A program made the translations under genes and the position numbers. From DASSJM01 sp049587975 (lineage in GTDB: Bacteria; Actinomycetota; UBA4738; HRBIN12): a DNA stretch of 26,138 bases. Below are positions 8,536 through 17,326 of this stretch, piece after piece; the stretch's first letter is position 1; each line of letters opens with the position of its first letter. Below the pieces are notes generated by a model. The model saw only the letters and a program-made list of their open reading frames with translations. It searched no databases and was not told the origin of the DNA. The stretch is from contig JBAVEY010000220.1 of the NCBI GenBank assembly GCA_049587975.1, forward strand, positions 1-26,138. The letters run 5' to 3'.

Positions 8536-8581
8536 TGTCGCACCGCGACCCCGGTGGGACGATGACTCCCAGGGCAACCGA

Positions 8582-8971
8582 ATGAAGAAGATGACCGTGC
8601 GGGTACTCATCGTGGACGACCAGGAGCCGTTCCGGCTGGCGGCCCGGATGGTCGTGGACGCGACCGACGGGTTCGACGTCGTGGGCGAGGCAGAGACCGG
8701 TGAGGCCTCGGTCGAGATGGCGCGGGAGCTCTCCCCCGACCTGGTCCTGATGGACGTGAACCTGCCCGGCATCAACGGCCTGGACGCGACGCGCCAGATC
8801 CTTGCCGGGCGCTCGAACTCCGTCATCGTCCTCCTGCTCTCCACCTACGAAGAAGAGGAGTACGCTCCCCGGGCCGCCGAGTGCGGCGCGGCGGCCTACA
8901 TCCCGAAGGCGGTGTTCGGACCCGACCGGCTCGAGTCGGCTTGGGCCGCCGCCAACGGTTCGGCCGCCTGA
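8582..8971 (+). CDS. Stand-alone response-regulator receiver protein
   Basis: A 129-residue CheY-like receiver (REC) domain with no output domain. The acidic pocket is D12-D13 (LIVDDQEPF), the phospho-acceptor is D58 in VLMDVNLPG, the switch region is LLLSTYEEEEY and the conserved Lys is K109 (YIPKA). The sequence resembles the REC half of NarL-type regulators, but the protein stops at the end of the fold with NGSAA; there is no HTH in any frame before the convergent kinase gene 15 bp away. It could be a phosphate sink, a relay or a protein-interaction regulator for the neighbouring kinases. ATG at 8582 is used; ATG at 8591 is possible. The ribosome site is weak. Confidence 0.9.
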   Translation: MKKMTVRVLIVDDQEPFRLAARMVVDATDGFDVVGEAETGEASVEMARELSPDLVLMDVNLPGINGLDATRQILAGRSNSVIVLLLSTYEEEEYAPRAAECGAAAYIPKAVFGPDRLESAWAAANGSAA

Positions 8972-8986
8972 CGCCGGCCTCCCGGC

Positions 8987-11077
8987 TCAGCGGACAGGCA
9001 CCCTGCCCAGGACGGTGGTGCCCTGCCCGGGTGCGGACCGGACATCGAGTGCTCCGCCGATCGCCTCGATCCGGTCGGCCATGCCCTGCAGACCGGTACC
9101 GTTCGAGGCCCGGCCGATGTCGAACCCCACGCCGTCGTCCGAGACCTCGAACATGAGCGTCCCGTCGCTCTGGGACAGGGACACCGTCGCTCGGGAGGCC
9201 TCCGCGTACTTCGCGAGGTTGTTGAGCGCCTCGAGCGCACAGAAGTAGACGGCCGCCTCGACGTCCTGCGGGTACCGCCCCACGCCGTCGACCTGCACCG
9301 AGACCGGGACCGGCGACTTGCGGGCCTGCGACCCGAGGGCGGCCGCGAGCCCCTGATCGGCGAGCAGGGGCGGGTAGATCCCGCGCGCGAGATCTCGGAG
9401 CGTCTCGAGCGCCCCGGTCGTGTCGTCTTGGAGCTGCGACATGAGCTCGAGAGCCTTCGGCGGGTCGCGTTCGATCATGCCCTCGACGAGCCGCTGCTTG
9501 ACCTGGAGGGCGACGAGCTGCTGCTGCGCCCCGTCGTGGATGTTGCGCTCGAGCCGGCGGCGCTCGGCGTCCTGCGCCGCGACGAGGCGGCGCCGCGAGG
9601 CCCGGAGCTCCTCGATCAGCCGGACGTTGCGGAGCACCAGGCCCGCCTGGCCGGCCAGGTCACGGATCAGCTTCTCCTTCGACGGTGTCATCGGGTCGTT
9701 CGCATGCATCGACGCCGTGATCGCGCCGAGCTGCTCGCCCTGGTGACGGACCACGAAGACGTCGCCGGTGAGCTCCGCGAGCGAGGCCGAGCGCATCGGT
9801 TCGGGCCCGGCAGGCCGCGGGTCGCGTTCGGGCCGATCCGACCAGGTCGTGGCAGGTCGGAGCTCGCTCCCGACGACCAACCAGACCGTGACGGCCTTGG
9901 CGCCGGTCCCGGCGCCGAGGATCGACGCCATCCGGGGGAGCACGTCGTCGGTGGCGTAGGAGTCGGCCATCCGGTCGGAGAACTGGGTGAGCACCTCGTA
10001 CGGCGTCGCTCGGCGCCCGTACACGAGCCGGTCGGCGATCCGGCGCGAGAGCCGGAGCAAGGGCCAGGTCAGTGCCCCGACGCCGACCCCGGCGATCAGG
10101 GCGATCCCGGGCGAGTCGGCGAGCGGTCCCACGACGATGCCGCCGACGATCAGCAGGACCAGGAGCGACACGATCGTGAGGAAGAACACGAGGACGGACG
10201 CGACGATCGTCTTCTTCAGGATGACGTCGAGATCCCACAGGCGATACCGCAGGATCGCGATCGCACCTGCGGCGGGGATCCCGATGCCGAACATCACGAA
10301 GAAGCCGAAGAAGAGCGCGTTGTTGAGGGGAGTCGTCTCGCCCTCCGCCAGGCCGAACGAGGTTACGATCGTGAGGAGCAGCAGGGCGATCGCGAGGAAT
10401 CCGACGTAGGCGAACCAACGGATCTGCTGACGCTCCTCTCCCGTGGCGGCTCGGTAGCGCAGGACGAGCGAGACCACGGCGAGCACCCCGAGGGCGATGC
10501 CGACGATCCCGACGATCGTGAGCAGCGGGTTGATCACCGGCGTGAGCGTCTGGATCCCTGTTGGGTTCTGCGGATCGACGCCCGCGTCGCTGACGTCGAT
10601 GGGGCCCGCACGGAGGGAGGAGCCGACGATCCCGATCGCGATGTCGGCCACGATCGCCGGTGGGAGCCAGCGCCAACGGGGAGACGAGGCGGAGCCGTCG
10701 GGGAAGAGGGCGACGATCAACATCACCGAGCCGACCGCTACGAGGAAGCCCCAGTTGTTGAGCCATGCCGCGCCGTACGCGAACGGGAGGCTCCCCGGGT
10801 TCGTGTAGAGGGCGTATCGCGCGTACTCGGACGTGGCGATGGAGATCAGGAACCCGATGCCGGTCGCCAGCAGGAGCCACCCGACCGGGTTGCCCGGCAC
10901 CCGCGACGAGACGAACGCGCCCACCGATACGTACCCGACCATCATCACGATCACCGTTGCCGTGAAGACCGGGTCCTCGGACAGGGAGCCGTTCCGCACC
11001 CCGAGCGCGGCCGTTGCGGCAAGCAAGACGACCGCGAAGCCCCAGATGACCCAGGGGAGGCGGCGTACACCGTTCAC
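8987..11077 (-). CDS. Membrane sensor histidine kinase (HK1, array position 5, last)
   Basis: A 696-residue NarL-family histidine kinase. In order: about ten TM helices (to about residue 350) with PGNPVGWLLLATG and RLWDLDVILKKT motifs; a GAF-like region after ATPYEVLTQFSDRMADSYATDDVLPRM; HisKA_3 with phospho-acceptor H514 in NIHDGAQQQLVAL; and HATPase_c with N-box ALNNLAKYA, G1 DDGVGFD and G2 GTGLQGMADR. GTG at 11077 overlaps the previous kinase stop as GTGA, with AGAGG about 8 nt upstream. The frame remains open far upstream, but that is shadow coding. Its N-terminal half is the nearest of the five full kinases to the remnant kinase at 17323-17886. The signal is unknown; it is the last gene of the operon and converges on the lone receiver. 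Confidence 0.93.
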   Translation of the reverse strand: MNGVRRLPWVIWGFAVVLLAATAALGVRNGSLSEDPVFTATVIVMMVGYVSVGAFVSSRVPGNPVGWLLLATGIGFLISIATSEYARYALYTNPGSLPFAYGAAWLNNWGFLVAVGSVMLIVALFPDGSASSPRWRWLPPAIVADIAIGIVGSSLRAGPIDVSDAGVDPQNPTGIQTLTPVINPLLTIVGIVGIALGVLAVVSLVLRYRAATGEERQQIRWFAYVGFLAIALLLLTIVTSFGLAEGETTPLNNALFFGFFVMFGIGIPAAGAIAILRYRLWDLDVILKKTIVASVLVFFLTIVSLLVLLIVGGIVVGPLADSPGIALIAGVGVGALTWPLLRLSRRIADRLVYGRRATPYEVLTQFSDRMADSYATDDVLPRMASILGAGTGAKAVTVWLVVGSELRPATTWSDRPERDPRPAGPEPMRSASLAELTGDVFVVRHQGEQLGAITASMHANDPMTPSKEKLIRDLAGQAGLVLRNVRLIEELRASRRRLVAAQDAERRRLERNIHDGAQQQLVALQVKQRLVEGMIERDPPKALELMSQLQDDTTGALETLRDLARGIYPPLLADQGLAAALGSQARKSPVPVSVQVDGVGRYPQDVEAAVYFCALEALNNLAKYAEASRATVSLSQSDGTLMFEVSDDGVGFDIGRASNGTGLQGMADRIEAIGGALDVRSAPGQGTTVLGRVPVR

Positions 11078-13077
11078 TGGGTGGCCTCTTTGGTCGGCAC
11101 GGTGCCTGTCACCGTGGTTCCGCCGCCCGGCGCGCTCCGCACGTGGACCGCGCCGCCGATCGCGTCGAGCCGGTCGGCCATCCCCTGCAGTCCCGTCCCG
11201 TGCGACGAGCCGGCGACGTCGAACCCCACACCGTCGTCGGTCACCGCGAACGTGAGCGTCCCGTTCGCCTGAGAGAGCGAGATGGTCGCGCTCGAGGCCT
11301 GCGCGTACTTGGCCACGTTGTTGAGGGCTTCCAGGCACGAGAAATAGACGGCCGCCTCCACCTCCCTTGGGTAGCGCCCCACGCCGTCGCTGCTCACGGT
11401 CGTCGGGACCGAGGCCTTGCGGGCCTGAGCCTCGACCGCGACCGCGAGCCCTCGATCCGCCAGCAGCGGCGGGTAGATCCCGCGCGCGAGGTCGCGGAGA
11501 TCGTCCAGAGCCGTTTGCGTCTGGGTCTGGAGCTCCGTGAGCATCGACTCGGCCTTCGGCGGATCCCTCGTCACGAAGCCCTGCGCCAGTCGAAGCTGCA
11601 CGGTGAGCGCGACCAGTTGCTGCTGGGCGCCGTCGTGCAGGTCACGCTCGAGCTTGCGGCGCTGCTCGTCCTGCGCGGCCACCAGGCGCTGGCGGGATGC
11701 GCGGAGCTCCTCGATCAGCCGCACGTTGCGCAGCACCAGGCCTGCCTGCCCAGCCAGGTTCTCCATGAGCTGCCGTTTCGGTGGGTCGATCGGATCGCTC
11801 GGCGGGAAGGTCGCGGCGATCGCCCCGAGGTCCTCGCCTTCGTACAGCACCGGAACGGCGTGCTCGTCGCCCACCGGTTCGCCCATCGAGGCTTCCTCCC
11901 GCAGCTCGGCGCCCACGCGCAAGAGCACGCGGGCGGAGGTGGCACCCGTCGCGTTCGCGAGGACCCGCACCATCCGCGGGAGGACGTCGACCACCGAGTA
12001 GGTCTCGCCCACGCGTTCGCCGAACGCGGTGAGCACCTCGTACCCGCTCGCCCGCCGGCCGAACGTGATGCGGGTCGCGATGCGTCGCGCGAGCCGGATG
12101 ATCGGCACGACGAGGATGCCGAGGGCCACACCTCCGACCAGGGTGTAGACCGGATCCGGGACGCCCCACACCAGGACCTGGGAGGCGATCGCGAGGATCG
12201 CGAGGACCGGGACGCCGAACGCGAGGGTGAGGACGAGCGCGACCACCGTCTTCTTCACGACGACGTCCAGTTCCCACAGGCGGTACCGCAGGACCGACAC
12301 GCCGATCGCTGCCGGCAGGCCGATCGCGAGGGAGAGGATGAACAGGGTGAAGCCGGCGGCGTTGACCAGCGAGGTCTCGCCGAAGGCGACCGCACCGACG
12401 ATCGCGCCGATCAGTCCGAGGAACCCGAGGATGCCGACGATCGCGAGCCAACGCATCTGGGCCCGCTCGACCCCGCGGCTCCGTCGGAAGCGAAGGATCA
12501 CCGAGACGATGGCGAGGATGCTCGCGAGGAGCCCCGAGACCGCGGCGATCCGCGTCAGGGTCGAGGCCGTCGTGCTCCAGGGGATGCTGCGCTCGGGCGC
12601 CAACCCGGGCGCCAACCCCATGCCGATCAACCCCGTGACGACCGAGAGCGCGAACAGCCCGATCACGACGTTCCATCGCCGCGACGGGGGCTTCCCGTCG
12701 GGGAACAGCAGCAGGATGAACGGCGCCATCAGGAGGAGCGGGACGAGCAATCCCTGGGCGTCGGCGTTGAACGCCGCCAGGGCCGAGCCGGGATCGGCTT
12801 TCGCCGCCGCATCGACGACACTCAGGACCCCGATCAGGAACGCCTCGGTCGAGAGCAGGAGCCCGATCGGGTTCTCCGGCCGGCGGCGACCGATCATCGC
12901 GCCGGCGTTGCCCCACGCGACGACCGCCGCGATGAGGAAGATGTCGAGCAGCACCTCGTCCGCCGGCACCTCGAAGACGCCGATCATCGACCCGACGACG
13001 CCGACGAACGCGCCCAGGCCGCCGATCGCCGCGAGCCAGGGCGAGGGGCGTCCCCACCGGATCGTGTGTTCGCTCAC
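11074..13077 (-). CDS. Membrane sensor histidine kinase (HK2, array position 4)
   Basis: A 667-residue paralogue of its neighbours. An N-terminal multi-pass membrane region carries RRRPENPIGLLLSTEA and LLLFPDGKPPSRRW; then RLWELDVVVKKT, the GAF-like domain after SGYEVLTAFGERVGETY, HisKA_3 with H481 in DLHDGAQQQLVAL, and HATPase_c with ALNNVAKYA, DDGVGFD and GTGLQGMADR. It should autophosphorylate on His and pass phosphate to a REC domain. GTG at 13077 overlaps the upstream stop as GTGA. A much longer frame runs to 14364, but residues before VSEHTIRWG are an out-of-frame reading of HK3. The first extracytoplasmic loop is short (about 10 residues after TM1), so signal sensing is probably within the membrane. 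Confidence 0.93.
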   Translation of the reverse strand: MSEHTIRWGRPSPWLAAIGGLGAFVGVVGSMIGVFEVPADEVLLDIFLIAAVVAWGNAGAMIGRRRPENPIGLLLSTEAFLIGVLSVVDAAAKADPGSALAAFNADAQGLLVPLLLMAPFILLLFPDGKPPSRRWNVVIGLFALSVVTGLIGMGLAPGLAPERSIPWSTTASTLTRIAAVSGLLASILAIVSVILRFRRSRGVERAQMRWLAIVGILGFLGLIGAIVGAVAFGETSLVNAAGFTLFILSLAIGLPAAIGVSVLRYRLWELDVVVKKTVVALVLTLAFGVPVLAILAIASQVLVWGVPDPVYTLVGGVALGILVVPIIRLARRIATRITFGRRASGYEVLTAFGERVGETYSVVDVLPRMVRVLANATGATSARVLLRVGAELREEASMGEPVGDEHAVPVLYEGEDLGAIAATFPPSDPIDPPKRQLMENLAGQAGLVLRNVRLIEELRASRQRLVAAQDEQRRKLERDLHDGAQQQLVALTVQLRLAQGFVTRDPPKAESMLTELQTQTQTALDDLRDLARGIYPPLLADRGLAVAVEAQARKASVPTTVSSDGVGRYPREVEAAVYFSCLEALNNVAKYAQASSATISLSQANGTLTFAVTDDGVGFDVAGSSHGTGLQGMADRLDAIGGAVHVRSAPGGGTTVTGTVPTKEATQ

Positions 13078-15260
13078 GACTCGACCCCGTCCGACGCCGG
13101 GACGGTGCCGACGATCCGCGTCCCGACGCTGGGCCCGCTCGTCACCGCGAGGGACCCCCCGATGGCCTCGAGCCGGTCCGCCATGCCCTGAAGGCCGGTG
13201 CCGTACGTGGTCGACCCGGCATCGAACCCGCGTCCGTCGTCGGTCACCGTGAAGGTGAGGTGGCCGTCGGACTGGACCAGCCGGACGCTCGCGCGCGTCG
13301 CCTCCGCGTATTTGGCCACGTTGTTGAGCGCCTCGAGCGTGCAGAAGTAGACAGCTGCCTCGACGTCTTGGCGATAGCGCCCCACCCCGTCGGTCTCGAT
13401 CTCGACCGGGATCGCGGCTCGACGAACCTGTGCGGCGATCGCGTCGGGCAGGCCCTTGTCGGCCAGGAGCGGCGGGTAGATCCCGCGCGCGAGGTCGCGC
13501 AGGTCTTCGAGCGCGTCGGTCGCGGCGCCCTGGACCGTGTCGAGCATCGTCCCGGCCTTGCCCGGGTCGCGGTCGATCATGGTCCGGGCGAGCTTCAGCT
13601 GGACCGACAGCGCCACGAGTTGCTGCTGGGCACCGTCGTGCAGGTTGCGCTCGAGCCGCCGGCGCTCCTCGTCCTGCGCGGCGACCAGGCGTTGTCGCGA
13701 GGCCCGGAGCTCCTCGATCAGCTTCACGTTGCGAAGGAGCAGGCCGGCCTGGGCCGCGAGATCGGAGACGAGCTTGTCCTTCGCGGGGTTCATGGGGTCG
13801 CTCGCCGGCATCGAGACGGCGAGGGCGCCGAGCTCCTCGCCGCGGTCGACGACCGGCACCACGTGCTCGTCGTCCGGATCGGGCGCATCCGCCGGCCATC
13901 GCGCCTCCTCGCGGAGCTCCGGACCCACCCGCAGGAGCACGCGCGCCGAGCTCGCCCCGGTCCCGTTCGCGAGCAGCTGTGCCATCCGGGGCAGGACGTC
14001 CTCGGTCGAGTAGGTCTCGCCCACACGCTCGCCGAACGCCGTGAGCACCTCGTACGGGGTGGCGCGCCGGCCGAACGTGAGCCGCCCGGCGATCCGGCGC
14101 GCGAGCCGCAGCAGCGGCACGAACAGCAGACCGAAGACGATGCCGACGAGGACGGCGATCCGCGGGTTGGCGTCGCCGCTGACCGCGAACCGCCCGGCGA
14201 TCAGCAGGACGGCGACGCCGACCCCGGCCATCAGCAGCGTGAGCACGAGGGCGACGACGGTCTTCTTGATCACGACGTCCAGGTCCCACAGCCGGTACCG
14301 GAAGATCGCGACGAGATAGGCGATGGGGATCCCGAAGAAGACCGTGAGCATGGACGCGATCCACAGGATGTTGAAGATGGGAGACGAACCGTTGTCATCG
14401 AAGCCGAGGGCGCCGCCCACGACACCGAGCGCGATCGTCGTCGCCATCCCTGCGCCCGCGAGGCTCGCGACGAAGGCGAGCACGCGCATCTGCTGCCGCT
14501 CCTCGCCAGTGGAGCGACGGAACCGAACGACCACGGCGACGGCCGTCGAGAGCGCAGCCGCAAGCGCGACGACCGCCCCCAGACCGATCAGGGTTCCCGC
14601 CCAGGTGAAGTCGTTGATCCCCAGCGGATTCGCGTACACGATCCCGTCGTCGCGCCAGTTGTTGTAGGGGCCGGGTCGGAGCAGGAAACCGAGGAAGACG
14701 AGGGACAACCCGCCCAACAGGCCCACGACCGCCCACCTCCACCGGCGGCTCGGGGGATGACCGTCCGGGTAGAGCAGGAACAGCAACGGGAGGAGCGCGA
14801 TCGGGTACAGGGCGAACTCCCCGAGCCATGCGAACAGACCGGTGAGCGGGAACGAGCCGTCGCCCTTCAGGTTGGGGATCACGACCGCGCTGGCGATCAA
14901 CTGGAACGGTGCGGCTAGCCCGGTGATGAGGAACAACCATCCGGCCCAGTTGCCGGGTTGGCGCCACACGATCACCGCGCCGACGCCGATCCACAGGAGC
15001 ACCAGGAGCGGGATGACGAGCGCGCTGGCGTCGAGCTGGAGGGTGGCCCGGAGATCGTCGCCGTTCGCTACCCGGTCGTGGAGTTCGTGCAGGACCTCCT
15101 GCATCCCCGGCGTCGCCTGCTCGCCGACGATGACGATCCGGCCGGGCGCGATCCGGTCGGCCTGCGTCGCGCTGACGACGACCGCGACGGTCACGGCGCC
15201 CAGGGAGAAGGCCAGCGCCCCGATGGCGGCAGCACGTCCGACGATGCGCGTGCCCTTCAT
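13074..15260 (-). CDS. Membrane sensor histidine kinase with extracytoplasmic loop (HK3, array position 3)
   Basis: At 728 residues this is the longest of the array. TM1 (about 10-32) is followed by a polar stretch of roughly 50 residues (DRIAPGRIVIVGEQATPGMQ onward, with a helical EVLHELHDRVANGDDLRATL) before TM2; the other kinases lack it, and it may be a small extracytoplasmic sensor. About ten TM helices in total, then RLWDLDVVIKKT, a GAF-like domain, HisKA_3 with H541 (NLHDGAQQQLVAL), and HATPase_c with ALNNVAKYA, DDGRGFD and GTGLQGMADR. ATG at 15260 overlaps the upstream stop as ATGA, with GGAGA about 9 nt before it; it is the only ATG among the full kinases of the array. Confidence 0.93.
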   Translation of the reverse strand: MKGTRIVGRAAAIGALAFSLGAVTVAVVVSATQADRIAPGRIVIVGEQATPGMQEVLHELHDRVANGDDLRATLQLDASALVIPLLVLLWIGVGAVIVWRQPGNWAGWLFLITGLAAPFQLIASAVVIPNLKGDGSFPLTGLFAWLGEFALYPIALLPLLFLLYPDGHPPSRRWRWAVVGLLGGLSLVFLGFLLRPGPYNNWRDDGIVYANPLGINDFTWAGTLIGLGAVVALAAALSTAVAVVVRFRRSTGEERQQMRVLAFVASLAGAGMATTIALGVVGGALGFDDNGSSPIFNILWIASMLTVFFGIPIAYLVAIFRYRLWDLDVVIKKTVVALVLTLLMAGVGVAVLLIAGRFAVSGDANPRIAVLVGIVFGLLFVPLLRLARRIAGRLTFGRRATPYEVLTAFGERVGETYSTEDVLPRMAQLLANGTGASSARVLLRVGPELREEARWPADAPDPDDEHVVPVVDRGEELGALAVSMPASDPMNPAKDKLVSDLAAQAGLLLRNVKLIEELRASRQRLVAAQDEERRRLERNLHDGAQQQLVALSVQLKLARTMIDRDPGKAGTMLDTVQGAATDALEDLRDLARGIYPPLLADKGLPDAIAAQVRRAAIPVEIETDGVGRYRQDVEAAVYFCTLEALNNVAKYAEATRASVRLVQSDGHLTFTVTDDGRGFDAGSTTYGTGLQGMADRLEAIGGSLAVTSGPSVGTRIVGTVPASDGVES

Positions 15261-17326
15261 CCGGCGGTCTCCGCGGGAAGATTGCCACGGATCGAGGTCC
15301 CGGCGTCTGGTGCACTCGACACGTCGAGCGTGCCTCCGAGTGCGGCCAGACGGTCGGCCATACCCTGCAGGCCCGTCCCATAGCCCACCCGGCCAGGGTC
15401 GAACCCTCGTCCGTCATCCGTGACCTCGAACACGAGATACCCATCGCGATGCGAGAGCGTGATCGTGACGGCGGACGCCTGAGCGTGCTTGGCGACGTTC
15501 TGGATCGCCTCGAGCACGCAGAAGTAGGTCGTCGCCTCGACGTCACGGTCGAACCGGCCGAGACCGTCCGGGTTCACGGTCGTGGGGACTGGAGCCTTGC
15601 GAGCCTGCGCCTCGAGCGCGGCCGACAGCCCCTGGTCGGCGAGCAGTGGTGGGTAGATACCGCGGGCGAGGTCGCGCAGCGTCTCGAGCGCGTCGTTCGC
15701 CCCGGTGCCGAGCTCCGCGAGCATCTCGTGGGCCTTCCCGTCGTCCCGGCCGACCATCGTGTCCGCCAGCCGGAGCTTCACGGCGAGGGCCACGAGCTGC
15801 TGCTGCGCTCCGTCGTGGATGTCGCGCTCGAGCTTGCGGGCTCGCTCGTCCTGCGCGGTCACGATCCGGAGCCGGGAGGACCGCAGGTCCTGCACGAGCG
15901 CGACGTTGCGGAGCACCAGGCCCGCCTGGGCGGCGACGTCGTTCAGGAGCTTCTCCTGCGGGGGTGCGAGCGGCTCGTTCGGCCGAGTCCGGACCGAGAT
16001 CGCCCCGAGCGGCTCACCCTGGTGCCGGATCTCGAACAGGCGTCCGTCCCGGGCACGGGCGCCGTTCCCGCCGGGGAGTTCCTGGTGAGCGACATCGGCC
16101 GGCCATGCGGCCGCGGCGGTGTAGTCCTCCCCGTCGCGCAGCCACACCACCGCGCCCTCGGCACCGACGGCCTCCGCCGTCACCCGGGCCAGACGCGGGA
16201 GGGAATCCTCCAGCGAGTACGTGTCGGCGAACCGCGCCGAGAGCTCGGAGAGGACCTCGTACGGCGTTGCCCGGTCGCCGTAGACGAGTCGGTTCGCGAG
16301 ATGCTGGGCCCACCGGCGCGCCGGCTGGAACGCGAGCGCGACGACGGCGGCCGCGACGGCCGAGAGCGCGGCATCGCCTCTCGCACCGACCGCCGTACCC
16401 ACCCCGACCACGATCGCGATGTACACCGCGGTGATGAAGACGGCGAGTGCGCCGTAGACCACGGCTCGGTTGATGACGACGTCGATGTCGTATAGCCGGT
16501 ACTTCAGGACGCCGAAGACGATCGAGACCGGCACGCCGAGGAACGCCACGACCATGAGGTATTCGGCCCAGTCCAGGTTCTGCGGGGACGGACCTGCCGA
16601 GAGGGACACCACCCCGTAGAAGGTGAGCATCACGGCGACGAGGCTGGTCGAGACGGCGAGCCACTTGATCTGCTGGCGCTCCTCGCCGCGGGAGCGGCGG
16701 AGCCGGATGATCACGGCCGCGGCCCCGAGGGCCATCAGCGGGAGCGAAAGAGCCGGCGAGGCCCTGGCGATGTCGGACATCGTCGCGCCGCCGACCCCGA
16801 GCGGGTTGTCGAGACCCTCGTAGATCGTGAGCGTCGGGACGAGCGCCAAGAGCGCCGCCGAGACCGATGCGAAGACGATCGTGATCCAGGTCGCGACGCG
16901 CCACCTCGGTGAGAGGAACCGGCCCTCGGGGAAGATCGCCGCGACGACGGCGAGCGCTGCGGTCGCCGGGACCCAGAGCCACTCCTCCTGCCACGCCGCG
17001 TACAAGGCGGCCCCTCGAGGTGTCCCCTGGCCGACGATCGCCCATCTCGCGTACTCGGTTCCCACCGCCGTGACGCCCCACAGGATGCCCAACACACAGA
17101 AGATCCATCCGATCGGGTTCGACGGCCGGCGGCCGGCGACGACCGCGCCGAGGCATGCGAAGGTGAGCGAGAAGGCGATGGGGACCCCTTTGGGGCCGAA
17201 CTCCGTCGGCAGCGCCGGGATCTCCCACGCCCGCGCCAGGAAGAACGCGGCGGACAGGCACAGGAGCGCGCTCGCCACGACGCTGGCCTGCACCAGCAGG
17301 CGGACCCCTCGGCTCGGGCGCGTCAC
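15257..17326 (-). CDS. Membrane sensor histidine kinase (HK4, array position 2)
   Basis: A 689-residue paralogue. The membrane part shows GRRPSNPIGWIFCVLG, FPEGRFLSPRWR and RLYDIDVVINRAVVYGALAV, the form of the linker most widespread in actinobacterial and Chloroflexi sensor kinases. The GAF-like region follows RATPYEVLSELSARFADTYSLEDSLPRL. HisKA_3 has H504 in DIHDGAQQQLVAL; HATPase_c has AIQNVAKHA, DDGRGFDP and GTGLQGMADRLAALGG. GTG at 17326 overlaps the remnant kinase stop as GTGA, with GGAGG about 7 nt upstream. It is the first complete kinase of the leftward operon. HK4 and HK5 are similar in length (689 and 690 aa). Confidence 0.93.
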   Translation of the reverse strand: MTRPSRGVRLLVQASVVASALLCLSAAFFLARAWEIPALPTEFGPKGVPIAFSLTFACLGAVVAGRRPSNPIGWIFCVLGILWGVTAVGTEYARWAIVGQGTPRGAALYAAWQEEWLWVPATAALAVVAAIFPEGRFLSPRWRVATWITIVFASVSAALLALVPTLTIYEGLDNPLGVGGATMSDIARASPALSLPLMALGAAAVIIRLRRSRGEERQQIKWLAVSTSLVAVMLTFYGVVSLSAGPSPQNLDWAEYLMVVAFLGVPVSIVFGVLKYRLYDIDVVINRAVVYGALAVFITAVYIAIVVGVGTAVGARGDAALSAVAAAVVALAFQPARRWAQHLANRLVYGDRATPYEVLSELSARFADTYSLEDSLPRLARVTAEAVGAEGAVVWLRDGEDYTAAAAWPADVAHQELPGGNGARARDGRLFEIRHQGEPLGAISVRTRPNEPLAPPQEKLLNDVAAQAGLVLRNVALVQDLRSSRLRIVTAQDERARKLERDIHDGAQQQLVALAVKLRLADTMVGRDDGKAHEMLAELGTGANDALETLRDLARGIYPPLLADQGLSAALEAQARKAPVPTTVNPDGLGRFDRDVEATTYFCVLEAIQNVAKHAQASAVTITLSHRDGYLVFEVTDDGRGFDPGRVGYGTGLQGMADRLAALGGTLDVSSAPDAGTSIRGNLPAETAG

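Noticed and set aside
8510..8581. A DosR-like box (GGGACGATGACTCCC) before the lone receiver
   Set aside because: It is 15 nt with an odd centre and lacks the flanking consensus of the mycobacterial DosR site. I mention it only as an imperfect palindrome.
9428..13191. Plus-strand frames of 614 and 682 codons across the kinase genes
   Set aside because: They are antisense shadows of HK1 and HK2. Similar shadow frames recur over every kinase paralogue because the coding strands are similar.
13078..14364. A long N-terminal extension of HK2 (1096 codons in total)
   Set aside because: The extra residues are an Arg/Pro/Ala-rich out-of-frame reading of HK3. The GTGA overlap at 13074-13077 and the paralogue length give the start at 13077.
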